Below, piece after piece: positions 55,392 through 64,000 of a stretch of DNA of 64,000 bases; positions within the stretch are counted from its first letter, which is position 1; each line of letters opens with the position of its first letter. The stretch is from Methylomonas sp. (GTDB lineage: Bacteria > Pseudomonadota > Gammaproteobacteria > Methylococcales > Methylomonadaceae). The notes beneath the pieces were generated by a model. It did no database searches and had not been told where the DNA came from. It saw only the letters and a list, made by a program, of their open reading frames with translations. The DNA lies in NCBI GenBank assembly GCA_002928965.1, contig PERU01000022.1, positions 1 to 64,000 on the forward strand. Reading direction: 5' to 3'. Position numbers and translations under genes: made by a program.

Positions 55392-55748
55392 ATGGACATT
55401 AACACATTAAATCCGCAACAAACTACCGCAACTGGCCGGGCCGGTGTTACCAGTTTCAAAGAAACTGAAGCCAACAAACTGGCTAATCAAACAAACATTG
55501 CATCTCCTCCTGAGGATGAAAAAGCGAATAGTGTCGCGCAAGATACTGCCACGTTATCTACTGAAGGCTATAGGTTATCAAGCACTTCGGTCGTACAAGG
55601 TTTAAGTAACGAAACTCAAATCCCTGATCGCCAAAAAGCCCAGGAAATGGTCAGCAATATTGTGACTGCTGTCCAGGGCAACCCGGCGCAAGCACAAAAG
55701 GCGGTAAGCAATGCTTCGCCTACCCGAGTGGCGAATGCTTTAGCCTGA
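55392..55748 (+). CDS. Small hypothetical protein, possibly flagellum-linked
   Basis: A 118-residue polar protein without signal or membrane segment. It opens MDINTLNPQQ, is rich in Thr, Ala and Asn, has QDTATLSTEG near residue 60 and ends with a more ordered helix QKAQEMVSNIVTAVQGNP. The phrase DTATLSTEG resembles the D-x-VxLS-x-EG stretches of small flagellar proteins, but I do not recognise a family. ATG 55392 is chosen because GGAGG lies five bases ahead; ATG 55389 or 55380 are alternatives. Divergent from queF. Confidence 0.6.
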   Translation: MDINTLNPQQTTATGRAGVTSFKETEANKLANQTNIASPPEDEKANSVAQDTATLSTEGYRLSSTSVVQGLSNETQIPDRQKAQEMVSNIVTAVQGNPAQAQKAVSNASPTRVANALA

Positions 55749-55805
55749 TACCTTGGGCAATATGATTTGCCGGGTTCGCAAACGGCACCCGTCAAATTTG
55801 AGATA

Positions 55806-55840
55806 GCCCTCTCGTTATGGGTTTTCATGATCGAGAGGGC
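55806..55840. terminator. Inverted repeat behind the 118-residue gene
   Basis: GCCCTCTCG and CGAGAGGGC are perfectly complementary nine-base arms around a 17-base loop. It lies between converging genes and is followed only by GGTATCTTTA, so it is a weak terminator candidate. Confidence 0.5.
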
Positions 55841-55891
55841 GGTATCTTTATCCAATTTTTCAAAAATGAAAAGTAGTCAAATCCAGTCACT

Positions 55892-56155
55892 CTAAGCGTT
55901 GTGTTTCAGCACAAAATAAAGATTACGGCAATAAATCAATAAACCGCCAGCCTGACCAGCAATAAATACCGGGTCTTTTTTATGGATTGAATACAGCAGC
56001 AGGGTAGAGCCACCCAGGATACTGAAATACCAAAACATCACGGGGATGACGCTTTTCTTTTGTTTTTCACTGGCTAGCCATTGCACTAAAAAGCGACCTG
56101 AAAACAACGCTTGTCCCACAAAGCCGATAATCAGCCAGACCGTGTTTTCATCCAT
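55892..56155 (-). CDS. Lipid A biosynthesis N-terminal (LABN) domain protein
   Basis: An 87-residue three-helix membrane protein of the LAB_N family: GFVGQALFSGRFLVQWLASEK near residue 12, SVIPVMFWYFSILGG, and GLLIYCRNLYFVLK at the end. Stand-alone copies commonly neighbour DPM-type GT2 transferases and ArnT-type glycosyltransferases, exactly as here, and may help flip or present a lipid-linked sugar. The start overlaps the GT2 gene stop by eight bases. Confidence 0.9.
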   Translation of the reverse strand: MDENTVWLIIGFVGQALFSGRFLVQWLASEKQKKSVIPVMFWYFSILGGSTLLLYSIHKKDPVFIAGQAGGLLIYCRNLYFVLKHNA

Positions 56156-56873
56156 GTTTCACCTCGTGGACAGTTGCTAAGCTGTGACGTTTTCTCAGCC
56201 AGAGTACGCCGAGCAAATCAATGATACCGGCCATTAACCTGTCTAAAGTGCCGTATTTGGATTGACCGTGGCTGCGGAAGCGGTGATTGACTTTTACCGA
56301 AATCACCTCGCCGCCGGCCATTTTGATCATCGCCGGTAGAAAACGGTGGATGTGGTCGAAATAGGGTAGAGCTAAAAACTTATCGCGGCGAAACAGTTTT
56401 AAACCGCAGCCGGAATCCGGTGTTTGGTCATGCAAAATGGCTTGTCTGATGGCATTGGCGAATTTAGAAGAAAAACGTCGCCAGCCGGTATCATTACGCA
56501 GATGTCTGTGGCCGGCCAACATCCATAGCTGGTCAGAGTGTTGGTTTTGCAAGGTTTCGATCATATTGGGAATATCCGCAGGGTCGTTCTGGCCATCACC
56601 ATCCAGAGTAGCAATCCAGTCATACTGAGCTGCTGCTACTCCGCTATGTACCGCGCGGCTTTGGCCGCAGCTCTGTTGATGCTGCAACACCCGTAATGCG
56701 GGAAATTGCTGCATGGCCTCTTTTAACCTGAGTAAAGTGTCATCCGTGCTGCCATCGTCGATAAACAGCATTTCATAAGCGTCGTGGCTGTTTAAAGCCC
56801 GATGAATTTCTTGTATTAGAGGGATAACGTTGTCGGTTTCGTTACGAACCGGAACTACGACCGATATTTTCAT
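56148..56873 (-). CDS. Family 2 glycosyltransferase, DPM1/ArnC-like
   Basis: A 241-residue GT2 enzyme with ISVVVPVRNETDNV at the N-terminus, FIDDGSTDDT, the DxD-containing LDGDGQNDP and SGCGLKLFRRD. It has no obvious membrane helix, like DPM1. It probably transfers a sugar from a nucleotide to undecaprenyl or dolichyl-type phosphate; the sugar is unknown. It lies between the ArnT-like gene (61 bases upstream) and the LABN gene (overlap of eight bases). Confidence 0.9.
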   Translation of the reverse strand: MKISVVVPVRNETDNVIPLIQEIHRALNSHDAYEMLFIDDGSTDDTLLRLKEAMQQFPALRVLQHQQSCGQSRAVHSGVAAAQYDWIATLDGDGQNDPADIPNMIETLQNQHSDQLWMLAGHRHLRNDTGWRRFSSKFANAIRQAILHDQTPDSGCGLKLFRRDKFLALPYFDHIHRFLPAMIKMAGGEVISVKVNHRFRSHGQSKYGTLDRLMAGIIDLLGVLWLRKRHSLATVHEVKHG

Positions 56874-56934
56874 AGCGTATAAATAGGCATGTTAAATAAT
56901 TTCTAAGAGCACGTATTCTAAAGCAAGCAGCGGG

Positions 56935-58587
56935 TCAGGTTTTAGGTTGCGTGGTTGACAAAGCGTGTTCTGCGGTTCTAAAAATTAGCCAATGCTCTCT
57001 ATGTGGCTGGCTATAAGCGGCTTGCTGTGGCTGGTTTTTTTCCAGATAAATCAGGTAACCGTTGGGGTGTTGTGCTGCCCAAGCCGACGCACTGTCCGGG
57101 GTGATTATCGTTAGGGGTTGAGTGAGGCGGCCAAGAAAATGGAACTGACCTTGGTAGTCACCCACAAATGCAGTAGGAATTTGCCGTTCATGGTAGCTCT
57201 TAATCAGTAATGCCGCTTGCCGCAAGTTGTATTGCAGCCCCGTGTACTGAAAAAAGAAGATAAAACCGATAAATGCCGATCCCACTAAAGCAGTAGCTAA
57301 GGACATGACAGATAGTTTGCGAAAATGCACCACCAAACCGGCAAGGCTCAGGGCGATTATAAACACGCCTGCCCCCCAGTAAGGTTCAACTAATTGAACC
57401 CATTGTAGTGTTGACAGGCCGGGCACCTTTGGTAACAAAACCAGGAATACACCGATTAGTGCCATGAATAGAGCCGGCGTTAATTCGGGTAGTAAATTGC
57501 GTTGCTCGTCCAGATGACAAAGGATACGGGCGCAAATTAACGCAAAGGCCGGCAGAATGGGGATTAAATAATGGATTTGCTTGCTGGGTAAGGCTGAAAA
57601 AATCAACAACGTTGATAGTAGCCAAACCAGGCAAAATCGTAATCCGTTATCCTGTTTGATGCTTGCAAGGCGCAAGTTTTGCCAAAGCCGTGGCCACGTC
57701 AGCCATGGAAAAATCATCAAAGGTACGAAGGGTAAATACCAACTGAATGAGCGTGCGTGGATTTTAGTATTGATGGTGCGGTCTGCGGTTTGCTGCCAGA
57801 GAATGGCGCTAGCGTAGTCGTCGCCACCGGATAATGCTGCAGGTACTGCCCAAGCCAAGCCAATCAATGCGCCTGCCAAAATAGCCAAAATCAAGCGCCC
57901 ATACCAAACAGTTTTGCGGATACTGCAGGACTTGCCCCAAATAAACACCAGAAGAGCTGTAGGTAGCAAATGCAGCAAAATCACTGGACCTTTTGTCAAC
58001 AAGCCCAAGCCAATCGCCACCGCGAAATGACGCCAGCCTGTGCTGGATGAATGGTTTGCAGCGTCATATAGCCCGATCATTGCCAGTAATACGCAACAGG
58101 TCAGCAATATGTCGAACATGGTTGATGTAGCAAATAGTGTCCATAATAAAGTGCCGATTAACACCCAGGGTGCTTTTAAAGCCACAAGCGCATCTTCAGG
58201 CCAGAGTTTGCTAGCCAAGTGTCTGATCAGCAGCAAATTAAATAAGGCGCAAATAGGACCAACCAAGCGAGGCCACCATTCATTGGCCTCGCCCAATAGC
58301 GCCCAGCCGGTTTCAAACAGCCAAAATAACAAGGGCGGTTTGTGGCTATAAGGCAACCCGTTTAGGTACGGTACCAAATGATCGTCGCGTAACCACATTT
58401 CCCAAGCTACACTGAGATAGCGGGTTTCGTCGATGGGGATGGGGCTTCGAAAAAAAAGCGTGGTGGTTAAAATTAACCAGAGCGGATAAATACCCCAGCG
58501 ATAAACACACGCTTTGGATAGGATTTTTTGGTTAATTACGTAAGAGTTGGCTACTGTGATTGTCTGATTCATGCGAGCATAAAGCAT
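56935..58587 (-). CDS. ArnT-like polytopic glycosyltransferase
   Basis: A 550-residue GT83/PMT-type enzyme with about twelve membrane helices. The first periplasmic loop carries PIDETRYLSVAWEMW, the acidic pair essential in ArnT, followed by SHKPPLLFWLF. A C-terminal soluble domain of about 110 residues follows the last helix. ArnT moves L-Ara4N from undecaprenyl phosphate to lipid A. Here no arnA-F genes are present, so the transferred sugar may differ. Start ATG 58587; ATG 58572 is an alternative. It leads the three-gene module with GT2 and LABN. Confidence 0.87.
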   Translation of the reverse strand: MLYARMNQTITVANSYVINQKILSKACVYRWGIYPLWLILTTTLFFRSPIPIDETRYLSVAWEMWLRDDHLVPYLNGLPYSHKPPLLFWLFETGWALLGEANEWWPRLVGPICALFNLLLIRHLASKLWPEDALVALKAPWVLIGTLLWTLFATSTMFDILLTCCVLLAMIGLYDAANHSSSTGWRHFAVAIGLGLLTKGPVILLHLLPTALLVFIWGKSCSIRKTVWYGRLILAILAGALIGLAWAVPAALSGGDDYASAILWQQTADRTINTKIHARSFSWYLPFVPLMIFPWLTWPRLWQNLRLASIKQDNGLRFCLVWLLSTLLIFSALPSKQIHYLIPILPAFALICARILCHLDEQRNLLPELTPALFMALIGVFLVLLPKVPGLSTLQWVQLVEPYWGAGVFIIALSLAGLVVHFRKLSVMSLATALVGSAFIGFIFFFQYTGLQYNLRQAALLIKSYHERQIPTAFVGDYQGQFHFLGRLTQPLTIITPDSASAWAAQHPNGYLIYLEKNQPQQAAYSQPHREHWLIFRTAEHALSTTQPKT

Positions 58588-58763
58588 ATTTCATTCCATC
58601 TTTGGGCTGTAAAATGGATAAGCCTATAAATGTATGATTTTGTATAAGGTTTTCAAATAGTTTGATGGCTGCTGAATGGGTGCTTTAGCGAGAATTAACA
58701 GTCACCCATTGCGTTATTGTCGGTTGATTTGGCAGCTGAATGGTTGATATGGACCGCAAAGGG

Positions 58764-59825
58764 TTAGTGATTGACGAATTGCCAGTGCAGTTGTTCACCT
58801 GCCCGTAGCGGTGTAATTAAGTTATCGGTTTCTCCATATTGCATGGGCACTGTCCAGGCGCGTTTTTCCAGTGTCACAGTGCCGGTGTTTCTGGGTAATC
58901 CGTAAAAATCAGCGCCGTGGAAACTGGCAAAGCCTTCCAGTTTATCCAGTGCATCAGCTTTTTCGAAAGCCTCGGCATACAGTTCCAAAGCTGCATGAGC
59001 GCTGTAGCATCCTGCGCAACCGCAAGCACTTTCTTTTAAATGTGATAAATGCGGGGCGCTGTCTGTGCCTAGGAAGAACTTTGGATTGCCGCTGGTGGCC
59101 GCTGTTAATAAAGCTTGACGATGATGTTCGCGTTTTAAAATGGGCAAGCAGTAAAAATGCGGGCGAATGCCGCCAGCCAAAATGGCGTTGCGGTTATATA
59201 GCAGATGTTGTGGGGTAATGGTGGCGCCGACATTGTCACTGGCAGACTCCACGAACTGCACCGCATCCTGAGTGGTCAAATGTTCAAAAACAATCCGCAA
59301 AGCCGGAAACTGGCGGGTTATTTCGGTGAGATGGTTATCGATAAAGGCTTTTTCTCGGTCGAAAATATCGTAATCAGCATGCGTCACTTCGCCATGAATC
59401 AGTAAGGGCACATTGTGATTTTCCATGGCCGCAAAAATAGGGTAGGCAGCTTCAATATTGGCAACACCGTCGTCTGAGTTGGTTGTGGCGCCGGCCGGAT
59501 ACAATTTAAAGGCAAACACCTGTTGCGATTCGGCGACTTTCTTGATTTCCTCTGCGCGGGTGTTGCCGGTCAAATACAGTGTCATTAAGGGTTGGAAGTC
59601 AGAGTCTTCAGGCAAGGCAGCCAGAATTTCATTTCTGTAAACCAGCGCATGCTCTACGGTTGTAACCGGCGGTTTAAGATTGGGCATGATGATGGCGCGG
59701 GCAAATTGTTGTGCTGTATGGGCAATCACAGTTTTTAATATCGTGCCGGTACGGACATGCAAATGCCAGTCGTCAGGTTGGGTAATTGTCAGTGTGTCTG
59801 TGATATTGTCCATTTTTAGCGCCAT
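58764..59825 (-). CDS. pyrC: Dihydroorotase, PyrC type
   Basis: A 353-residue zinc amidohydrolase that closes carbamoyl-aspartate to dihydroorotate in pyrimidine synthesis. Metal ligands: DDWHLHVR near residue 20, the carbamylated Lys in FAFKLYPAG, LIHGEVT, FEHLTT and the Asp in LGTDSAPH. It is the type I single-domain form. ATG 59825 is used; ATG 59813 (MDNITDTL) is equally possible. It is transcribed alone, divergent from fmdB. Confidence 0.96.
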   Translation of the reverse strand: MALKMDNITDTLTITQPDDWHLHVRTGTILKTVIAHTAQQFARAIIMPNLKPPVTTVEHALVYRNEILAALPEDSDFQPLMTLYLTGNTRAEEIKKVAESQQVFAFKLYPAGATTNSDDGVANIEAAYPIFAAMENHNVPLLIHGEVTHADYDIFDREKAFIDNHLTEITRQFPALRIVFEHLTTQDAVQFVESASDNVGATITPQHLLYNRNAILAGGIRPHFYCLPILKREHHRQALLTAATSGNPKFFLGTDSAPHLSHLKESACGCAGCYSAHAALELYAEAFEKADALDKLEGFASFHGADFYGLPRNTGTVTLEKRAWTVPMQYGETDNLITPLRAGEQLHWQFVNH

Positions 59826-59931
59826 CAATATTCAACTTCGATTAAAATAGGTCCAATTTTAGCATCATGGGCCTTGAAAAATTCAAATGCCAGCCCTATC
59901 CCTAATCTGTTTTTGATTTTTTGGAGTCGTT

Positions 59932-60213
59932 ATGCCCATTTACGAATATCAATGTAATGCCTGCGGTCATGAGCATGAAGCCCTGCAAAAACTGGGTGCC
60001 GAGCCCTTGGTTATTTGTCCGGCCTGTAATGAAGCCGAGTTGAAAAAGAAAATTTCAGCAGCCGGGTTTCGTTTGAAAGGCGGCGGCTGGTACGAAACCG
60101 ACTTTAAAAGTGGCAGCAAAAAGAATGTGGCCGGCGAAAGTTCCTCTGGCACCGGCTCAAGCAGTAGCAATTCATCGGGCGGCAGCTGCGGCAGCAGTTG
60201 TGCCTGCCATTAA
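59932..60213 (+). CDS. FmdB-family zinc ribbon protein
   Basis: A 93-residue protein. A zinc ribbon occupies the first 42 residues (MPIYEYQCNACG and VICPACNE), then GFRLKGGGWYETDFK. The C-terminal 25 residues are a Ser/Gly tail ending in GGSCGSSCACH, which may bind an additional metal. The family regulates or accompanies many genes and its role is unclear. It precedes aspS by 83 bases, a very common pairing in proteobacteria. Confidence 0.93.
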   Translation: MPIYEYQCNACGHEHEALQKLGAEPLVICPACNEAELKKKISAAGFRLKGGGWYETDFKSGSKKNVAGESSSGTGSSSSNSSGGSCGSSCACH

Positions 60214-60296
60214 TTTCAGGAACAACTTGACTGACCAGCTTGGTCAAGTTGTTTCTATGACTGAATTTCCTTTTTTTGATAAATCCGAGAACCATT

Positions 60297-62087
60297 ATGC
60301 GTAGCCACAAGTGTGGAGAATTGAACACCCAACATTTAGGACAAACCGTCGCGCTGTGCGGCTGGGTACATCGACGTCGTGATCACGGGGGCGTGATCTT
60401 TATCGATCTGCGTGATCGTGCCGGCTTGGTGCAAGTGGTGTTTGATCCGGATTTGGCGGAGAGTTTTGCCATTGCGGAAAGTGTCCGTAGCGAATATGTA
60501 TTACGTATTGAGGGCGTGGTGCGCGATCGTCCGGAAGGCACGCATAATGCCAATATGTTTACCGGTCAAATCGAAGTATTGGGCAAGCATATCGAAGTGT
60601 TGAACGAATCAGAAACGCCGCCATTCCCATTGGAAAGCGATATCGAAGTCAACGAAGAAACCCGTTTACGCTTCCGGTATATTGATCTACGTCGTACCTC
60701 AATGCAGCATAAAATGAAGGTGCGTCGCGATGTGACCCGACATCTGCGTCAGTATCTTGACGATCACGAGTTTTTCGAAATCGAAACCCCGTATTTGACT
60801 AAAGCCACACCGGAAGGCGCGCGCGATTACATCGTGCCCAGCCGTACTCATCCGAATTCATTCTTTGCCTTGCCACAATCACCACAGCTTTACAAACAAT
60901 TGCTGATGGTCGCGGGTATGGAGCGTTACTACCAGGTGGTACGTTGCTTCCGCGACGAAGACTTGCGGGCCGATCGTCAGCCTGAGTTTACCCAGCTGGA
61001 TATTGAAACTTCGTTCATGAACGAACAGCAAATCATGTCCATTATGGAAGAAATGATTCGCCGTTTGTTTAAAGACATTATCAATGTTGATTTGGGCGAA
61101 CAATTCCCGGTTATGAGTTACGCGGAAGCGATGCGCCGCTACGGTTCCGATCGTCCTGACTTGCGTATTCCGCTGGAGTTGGTTGACATTGCCGACGAAA
61201 TGCGCGGAGTTGACTTTAAAGTGTTCTCCGGACCTGCCAATGATCCAAACGGTCGCGTGGTAGCGATGCGTGTGCCGGAAGGTGGCGAAATGAGCCGTAG
61301 TGTTATCGACGAATTGACAAAATTCGTGGGTATTTATGGTGCTAAAGGTTTGGCGTATATCAAAGTCAATGATTTGGCTGCCGGCGTTGAAGGCTTGCAA
61401 TCACCTATCGTCAAGTTTGCGCCGGATGATGTCTGGGCCAAAGTGATGGCAAAAGTTGGCGCACAAAATGGCGACTTGGTGTTCTTCGGTGCAGATAAAA
61501 CCAGCATTGTTAACGAGGCCATGGGCGCATTGCGAGTCAAATTGGGCCTGGACCGCAATCTGCTGAGCGGTCCTTGGAAGCCATTATGGGTGGTGGATTT
61601 CCCGATGTTCGCCTGGGATGAAAAGGCACAACGCTTTACGGCGATTCACCATCCGTTTACCGCGCCAAGCTGTTCTGTCGACGATCTGAAAGCCAATCCA
61701 GGTGAAGCGTTGTCACGTGCCTATGACCTGGTGCTGAACGGTACTGAAGTCGGTGGCGGCTCCATCCGGATCAATCGCACCGAGATGCAGCAAATTGTAT
61801 TTTCCATTCTGGGCATCGGCCACGAAGAAGCCCGTGAGAAATTCGGCTTCTTGTTGGATGCTCTGAAATACGGCGCGCCTCCGCACGGCGGCATTGCATT
61901 CGGTCTGGATCGCTTGGTGATGTTGATGACTGGTGCCAGCTCGATTCGTGACGTGATTGCTTTCCCGAAAACCCAAACCGCAGCGTGTCCATTGTTTAAT
62001 GCACCGGCTTTGGTTAGCGATGAGCAACTGAAAGAGTTGGGTATACGCTTGCGTAAACCAGCGGGTAAAGAAGACAAACAAGACTAA
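60297..62087 (+). CDS. aspS: Aspartyl-tRNA synthetase
   Basis: A 596-residue bacterial-type AspRS. The N-terminal OB fold has [20 protein letters not shown], motif 2 is in [20 protein letters not shown] near residue 215, the GAD domain covers about 280-420, and motif 3 is [13 protein letters not shown] near residue 530. The start is ATG 60297 ([10 protein letters not shown]), where homologues begin; a TTG seven codons upstream is rejected. Whether it also charges tRNA-Asn cannot be told without the gat genes. Confidence 0.97.
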   Translation: MRSHKCGELNTQHLGQTVALCGWVHRRRDHGGVIFIDLRDRAGLVQVVFDPDLAESFAIAESVRSEYVLRIEGVVRDRPEGTHNANMFTGQIEVLGKHIEVLNESETPPFPLESDIEVNEETRLRFRYIDLRRTSMQHKMKVRRDVTRHLRQYLDDHEFFEIETPYLTKATPEGARDYIVPSRTHPNSFFALPQSPQLYKQLLMVAGMERYYQVVRCFRDEDLRADRQPEFTQLDIETSFMNEQQIMSIMEEMIRRLFKDIINVDLGEQFPVMSYAEAMRRYGSDRPDLRIPLELVDIADEMRGVDFKVFSGPANDPNGRVVAMRVPEGGEMSRSVIDELTKFVGIYGAKGLAYIKVNDLAAGVEGLQSPIVKFAPDDVWAKVMAKVGAQNGDLVFFGADKTSIVNEAMGALRVKLGLDRNLLSGPWKPLWVVDFPMFAWDEKAQRFTAIHHPFTAPSCSVDDLKANPGEALSRAYDLVLNGTEVGGGSIRINRTEMQQIVFSILGIGHEEAREKFGFLLDALKYGAPPHGGIAFGLDRLVMLMTGASSIRDVIAFPKTQTAACPLFNAPALVSDEQLKELGIRLRKPAGKEDKQD

Positions 62088-62215
62088 ATCCAATCGGGAT
62101 GAGTTAATAATCGTTAGCGCATCTGTTTGGTGTAAATAGTGTTCAATGCCGTTTGCAAGCTTTTATCCTGTTGTATTAGCGGATTTTTAACTATTCTGAC
62201 TTTTGGAGTTTTTTC

Positions 62216-62785
62216 ATGGAACGTGTGATATCTCTGACAACCGTAGGTGCAGTCTTGTTGATTGTTGGTTGTGCTCCTGTTCAACAACACACCGGCCAGA
62301 CTTTTGCGCAAGGTGTTCCGCAATCCACTGTTGCCCAACAAGCTTTGGCGGGTGTTGTCAATAATCCGGTTGCTGCTGCGGCCAATGCGGCGACCCCTGA
62401 CTTGGGTTTAGTAAATACGCTGGTCAATCAATTGGGGGTCAATCAGCAGCAGGCCATGGGCGGCGTGGGATCGATTTTTTCTTTGGCTCAGCAACGTATG
62501 AATCCTGCAGATTTTATGCAGCTTAGAGGTAACGTGCCGGGCTTGGATCAATATTTGTCTGCGGTGCCACAACCTTCTTCATCCAGTCTATTGATAGGTT
62601 CTGCTGCCAGTATGTTGGGTGGGCAAGCGGGTGGATTGGGTAATTTGGCGGCTTTGGCAGGCTCGTTTCAAACGCTGGGGATGAACAGCAATATGATTAC
62701 TCAGTTTGTGCCGCTGGTGTTGCAGTATGTGCAAGGTCAAAGCGGAGCCGGTGCAATGAGTTTGTTGCAAAGTGCTTTGTATTGA
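62216..62785 (+). CDS. DUF2780 lipoprotein
   Basis: A 189-residue exported protein. A lipoprotein signal ends LLIVGCAP (Cys near residue 19), then a low-complexity linker, then a DUF2780 domain with VNTLVNQLGVNQQQAMGGVGSIFSLAQQRM and MNSNMITQFVPLVLQYV. The family has no known function. Helices rich in Gln, Leu and Gly suggest a bundle that may oligomerise. It stands alone between aspS and nadA; an acceptable GGAG site precedes the ATG. Confidence 0.87.
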   Translation: MERVISLTTVGAVLLIVGCAPVQQHTGQTFAQGVPQSTVAQQALAGVVNNPVAAAANAATPDLGLVNTLVNQLGVNQQQAMGGVGSIFSLAQQRMNPADFMQLRGNVPGLDQYLSAVPQPSSSSLLIGSAASMLGGQAGGLGNLAALAGSFQTLGMNSNMITQFVPLVLQYVQGQSGAGAMSLLQSALY

Positions 62786-62833
62786 TGGTTATACCGCGTC
62801 TTAAATTACCCGTGTTTTTGTTTAGGATTGAAA

Positions 62834-63931
62834 ATGACAGCCACTGCTTTACCGATTCATGACTACGCCCTGTTAGATGATGCTGAATGCGATGCTCGCA
62901 TCAAAGACGCAAAAGCCAAGCTTGGTAAGCGTTGTATTGTCTTGGGTCATCATTATCAGCGCGACGAAGTTTTTAAGCATGCGGATATTTTTGGTGATTC
63001 GCTGAAATTGTCTCGGGAAGCCGCGCAATCCGAAGCAGAATATATCGTCTTTTGCGGTGTGCATTTTATGGCCGAGGTGGCTGATATTTTGTCGCGCCCT
63101 GAACAAATCGCTATTCTGCCGGATCTGGCTGCTGGTTGTTCAATGGCTGACATGGCCAACAAAGTGAAGGTACAACAATGCTGGGACGAGTTGTCCCAAG
63201 TCATCGATGTTGAAAGTACGGTGACGCCAGTCACCTATATCAATTCTGCTGCCGATTTAAAGGCATTTTGCGGTCAGCATGAAGGTATTGTCTGCACCTC
63301 TTCGAACGCGGAAAAAATCCTGAATTGGAGTTTTGCCAAGCGCGAAAAAGTTTTGTTTTTTCCTGATCAGCATTTGGGACGCAATACCGGTTATCGCATG
63401 GGCATTCCTTTGGAGCAGATGGTCACCTGGGATTTCAATAAGCCGCAAGGCGGTTTGACCGAGCAGCAAATTCGTGATGCCAAAATCATTTTATGGAAAG
63501 GCTATTGCTCGGTGCATCAGGCATTTCAACCGGAACAAATCGATGCTTTCAAGGAAAAATACCCGGAAACCATCGTGATTTCGCATCCGGAAGCCTGTTT
63601 TGAGGTTTGTCAGAAATCAGATTACATCGGTTCGACCGAGATGATTTTAAAGATCGTTCGCGAGGCGGAGCCAAATACCCGCTGGCTGGTAGCTACTGAA
63701 CTCAATCTGGTGAATCGCCTCAATGAAGACTGCAAAGGGCAGGGCAAAAACGTGCATTTTATGGCGCCGACCTTGAGCATGTGTTCGACCATGTTTCGGA
63801 CCGACCCTCAGCATCTAGCTTGGGTGCTGGAAAATCTGGCGGCAGGGCATGTGGTGAATCAAGTATCTGTAACCGCTGATCAAGCGCATCTGGCCAAAAA
63901 AGCCCTGGATAATATGCTGGTTGCGTCCTGA
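62834..63931 (+). CDS. nadA: Quinolinate synthase NadA
   Basis: A 365-residue iron-sulfur enzyme that condenses iminoaspartate with dihydroxyacetone phosphate in NAD synthesis. Cluster and active-site segments: VLGHHYQRDEVFKHAD near residue 40, VFCGVHFMAE near 75, the AAGCSMADM stretch, SHPEACFEVC near 255 and MAPTLSMCSTMFR near 310. ATG 62834 is used, seven bases behind AGGA; a TTG two codons earlier is possible. nadB and nadC are not adjacent. It converges with a gene entering from the right, with no gap between the stops. Confidence 0.97.
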   Translation: MTATALPIHDYALLDDAECDARIKDAKAKLGKRCIVLGHHYQRDEVFKHADIFGDSLKLSREAAQSEAEYIVFCGVHFMAEVADILSRPEQIAILPDLAAGCSMADMANKVKVQQCWDELSQVIDVESTVTPVTYINSAADLKAFCGQHEGIVCTSSNAEKILNWSFAKREKVLFFPDQHLGRNTGYRMGIPLEQMVTWDFNKPQGGLTEQQIRDAKIILWKGYCSVHQAFQPEQIDAFKEKYPETIVISHPEACFEVCQKSDYIGSTEMILKIVREAEPNTRWLVATELNLVNRLNEDCKGQGKNVHFMAPTLSMCSTMFRTDPQHLAWVLENLAAGHVVNQVSVTADQAHLAKKALDNMLVAS

Positions 63932-64000
63932 TTATCTACGCCTTTTGGCGGCTTTTTTAGCCGCCTTTTCTTCTCGGATCACCGAAAGCTCGATCATTTC
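63932..64000 (-). CDS. C-terminal end of a gene entering from the right (partial)
   Basis: On the minus strand an open frame enters from the window edge and ends at TAA (63932-63934). The 22 visible residues include IELSVIREEKAAKKAAKRRR, a basic Lys/Ala tail of the kind seen at the end of RNA-binding or ribosome-associated proteins. The family cannot be named from this fragment. The same bases also form a GGCGGCT / AGCCGCC hairpin followed by TTTT in the nadA direction (63947-63969), which could terminate nadA, so coding is likely but not certain. Confidence 0.5.
   Translation of the reverse strand, partial: EMIELSVIREEKAAKKAAKRRR

Noticed and set aside
55217-55477. 86-codon minus-strand frame upstream of queF
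   Set aside because: Overlaps the better supported plus-strand gene with its GGAGG site and has no recognisable domain.

Overview
The window reads as chromosomal DNA of a free-living gammaproteobacterium, most likely a type I methanotroph (order Methylococcales, in the neighbourhood of Methylomonas, Methylobacter or Methylovulum). That placement is inference. It rests on a pyrophosphate-type phosphofructokinase (GGDD motif, used in the ribulose monophosphate cycle of methanotrophs), a stand-alone folate cyclohydrolase, gammaproteobacterial gene order around rpsP-rimM-trmD-rplS, cysS/ppi/lpxH and hisS-yfgM-bamB-der, and moderate base composition. No methane oxidation gene is present to confirm it.

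Layout. 1-90: tail of a 5S rRNA and its terminator, so an rRNA operon lies upstream. 0.1-5 kb: DUF445 membrane protein, esterase, PPi-phosphofructokinase, a divergent DUF1348/TetR pair with two palindromic operators, and a small membrane protein. 5-8 kb: moeB divergent from groES-groEL, which has a perfect CIRCE element. 8.2-10 kb: an FHA-GGDEF diguanylate cyclase and a REC-HPt protein. 10-20.8 kb: type VI secretion genes tssA-tssB-tssC-hcp-tagJ-tssE-tssF-tssG-tssH(clpV), the order of one arm of the Pseudomonas H1 cluster. tssJ, tssK, tssL, tssM, vgrG and PAAR are absent. 20.8-22.4 kb: an AT-rich stretch with two unfamiliar genes in the position where vgrG/effector cargo normally sits. 22.6-24.8 kb: TPR-methyltransferase and ypjD. 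24.9-30.5 kb: ffh, rpsP-rimM-trmD-rplS, ogt, xerD and an LpxA-like acyltransferase. 30.6-36.1 kb: a degenerate receiver protein facing an operon yfiR - CHASE8/HAMP/PAS/GGDEF/EAL - TonB-dependent receptor. 36.2-39.6 kb: apeB-msrB and a sulfide:quinone-reductase-like flavoprotein with DUF2892. 39.6-43.6 kb: lpxH-ppi divergent from cysS-fchA, with three REP-like palindromes. 43.6-53.5 kb: a long leftward run yajC, secD, ndk, rlmN, pilW, hisS, yfgM, bamB, der, tpx. 53.6-59.8 kb: psd with an orphan FlhB C-terminal domain and queF, a lipid/glycan module (LABN, GT2, ArnT-like) and pyrC. 59.9-64 kb: fmdB, aspS, a DUF2780 lipoprotein, nadA and the end of a gene entering from the right.

How the genes work together. 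Most of the window is housekeeping: protein folding and export, tRNA aminoacylation and modification, ribosome maturation, outer-membrane assembly. Accessory content is concentrated in three places. The first is the T6SS arm with c-di-GMP-type signalling genes upstream and unknown cargo downstream. The second is the YfiR/dual GGDEF-EAL/TonB receptor operon, which looks like an envelope-to-c-di-GMP relay. The third is the TetR/DUF1348 switch. The best candidate for something undescribed is the gene pair behind clpV: the first protein carries His-Gly and Ala-Cys-Arg motifs reminiscent of caspase-fold peptidases, and the second I cannot place in any family.
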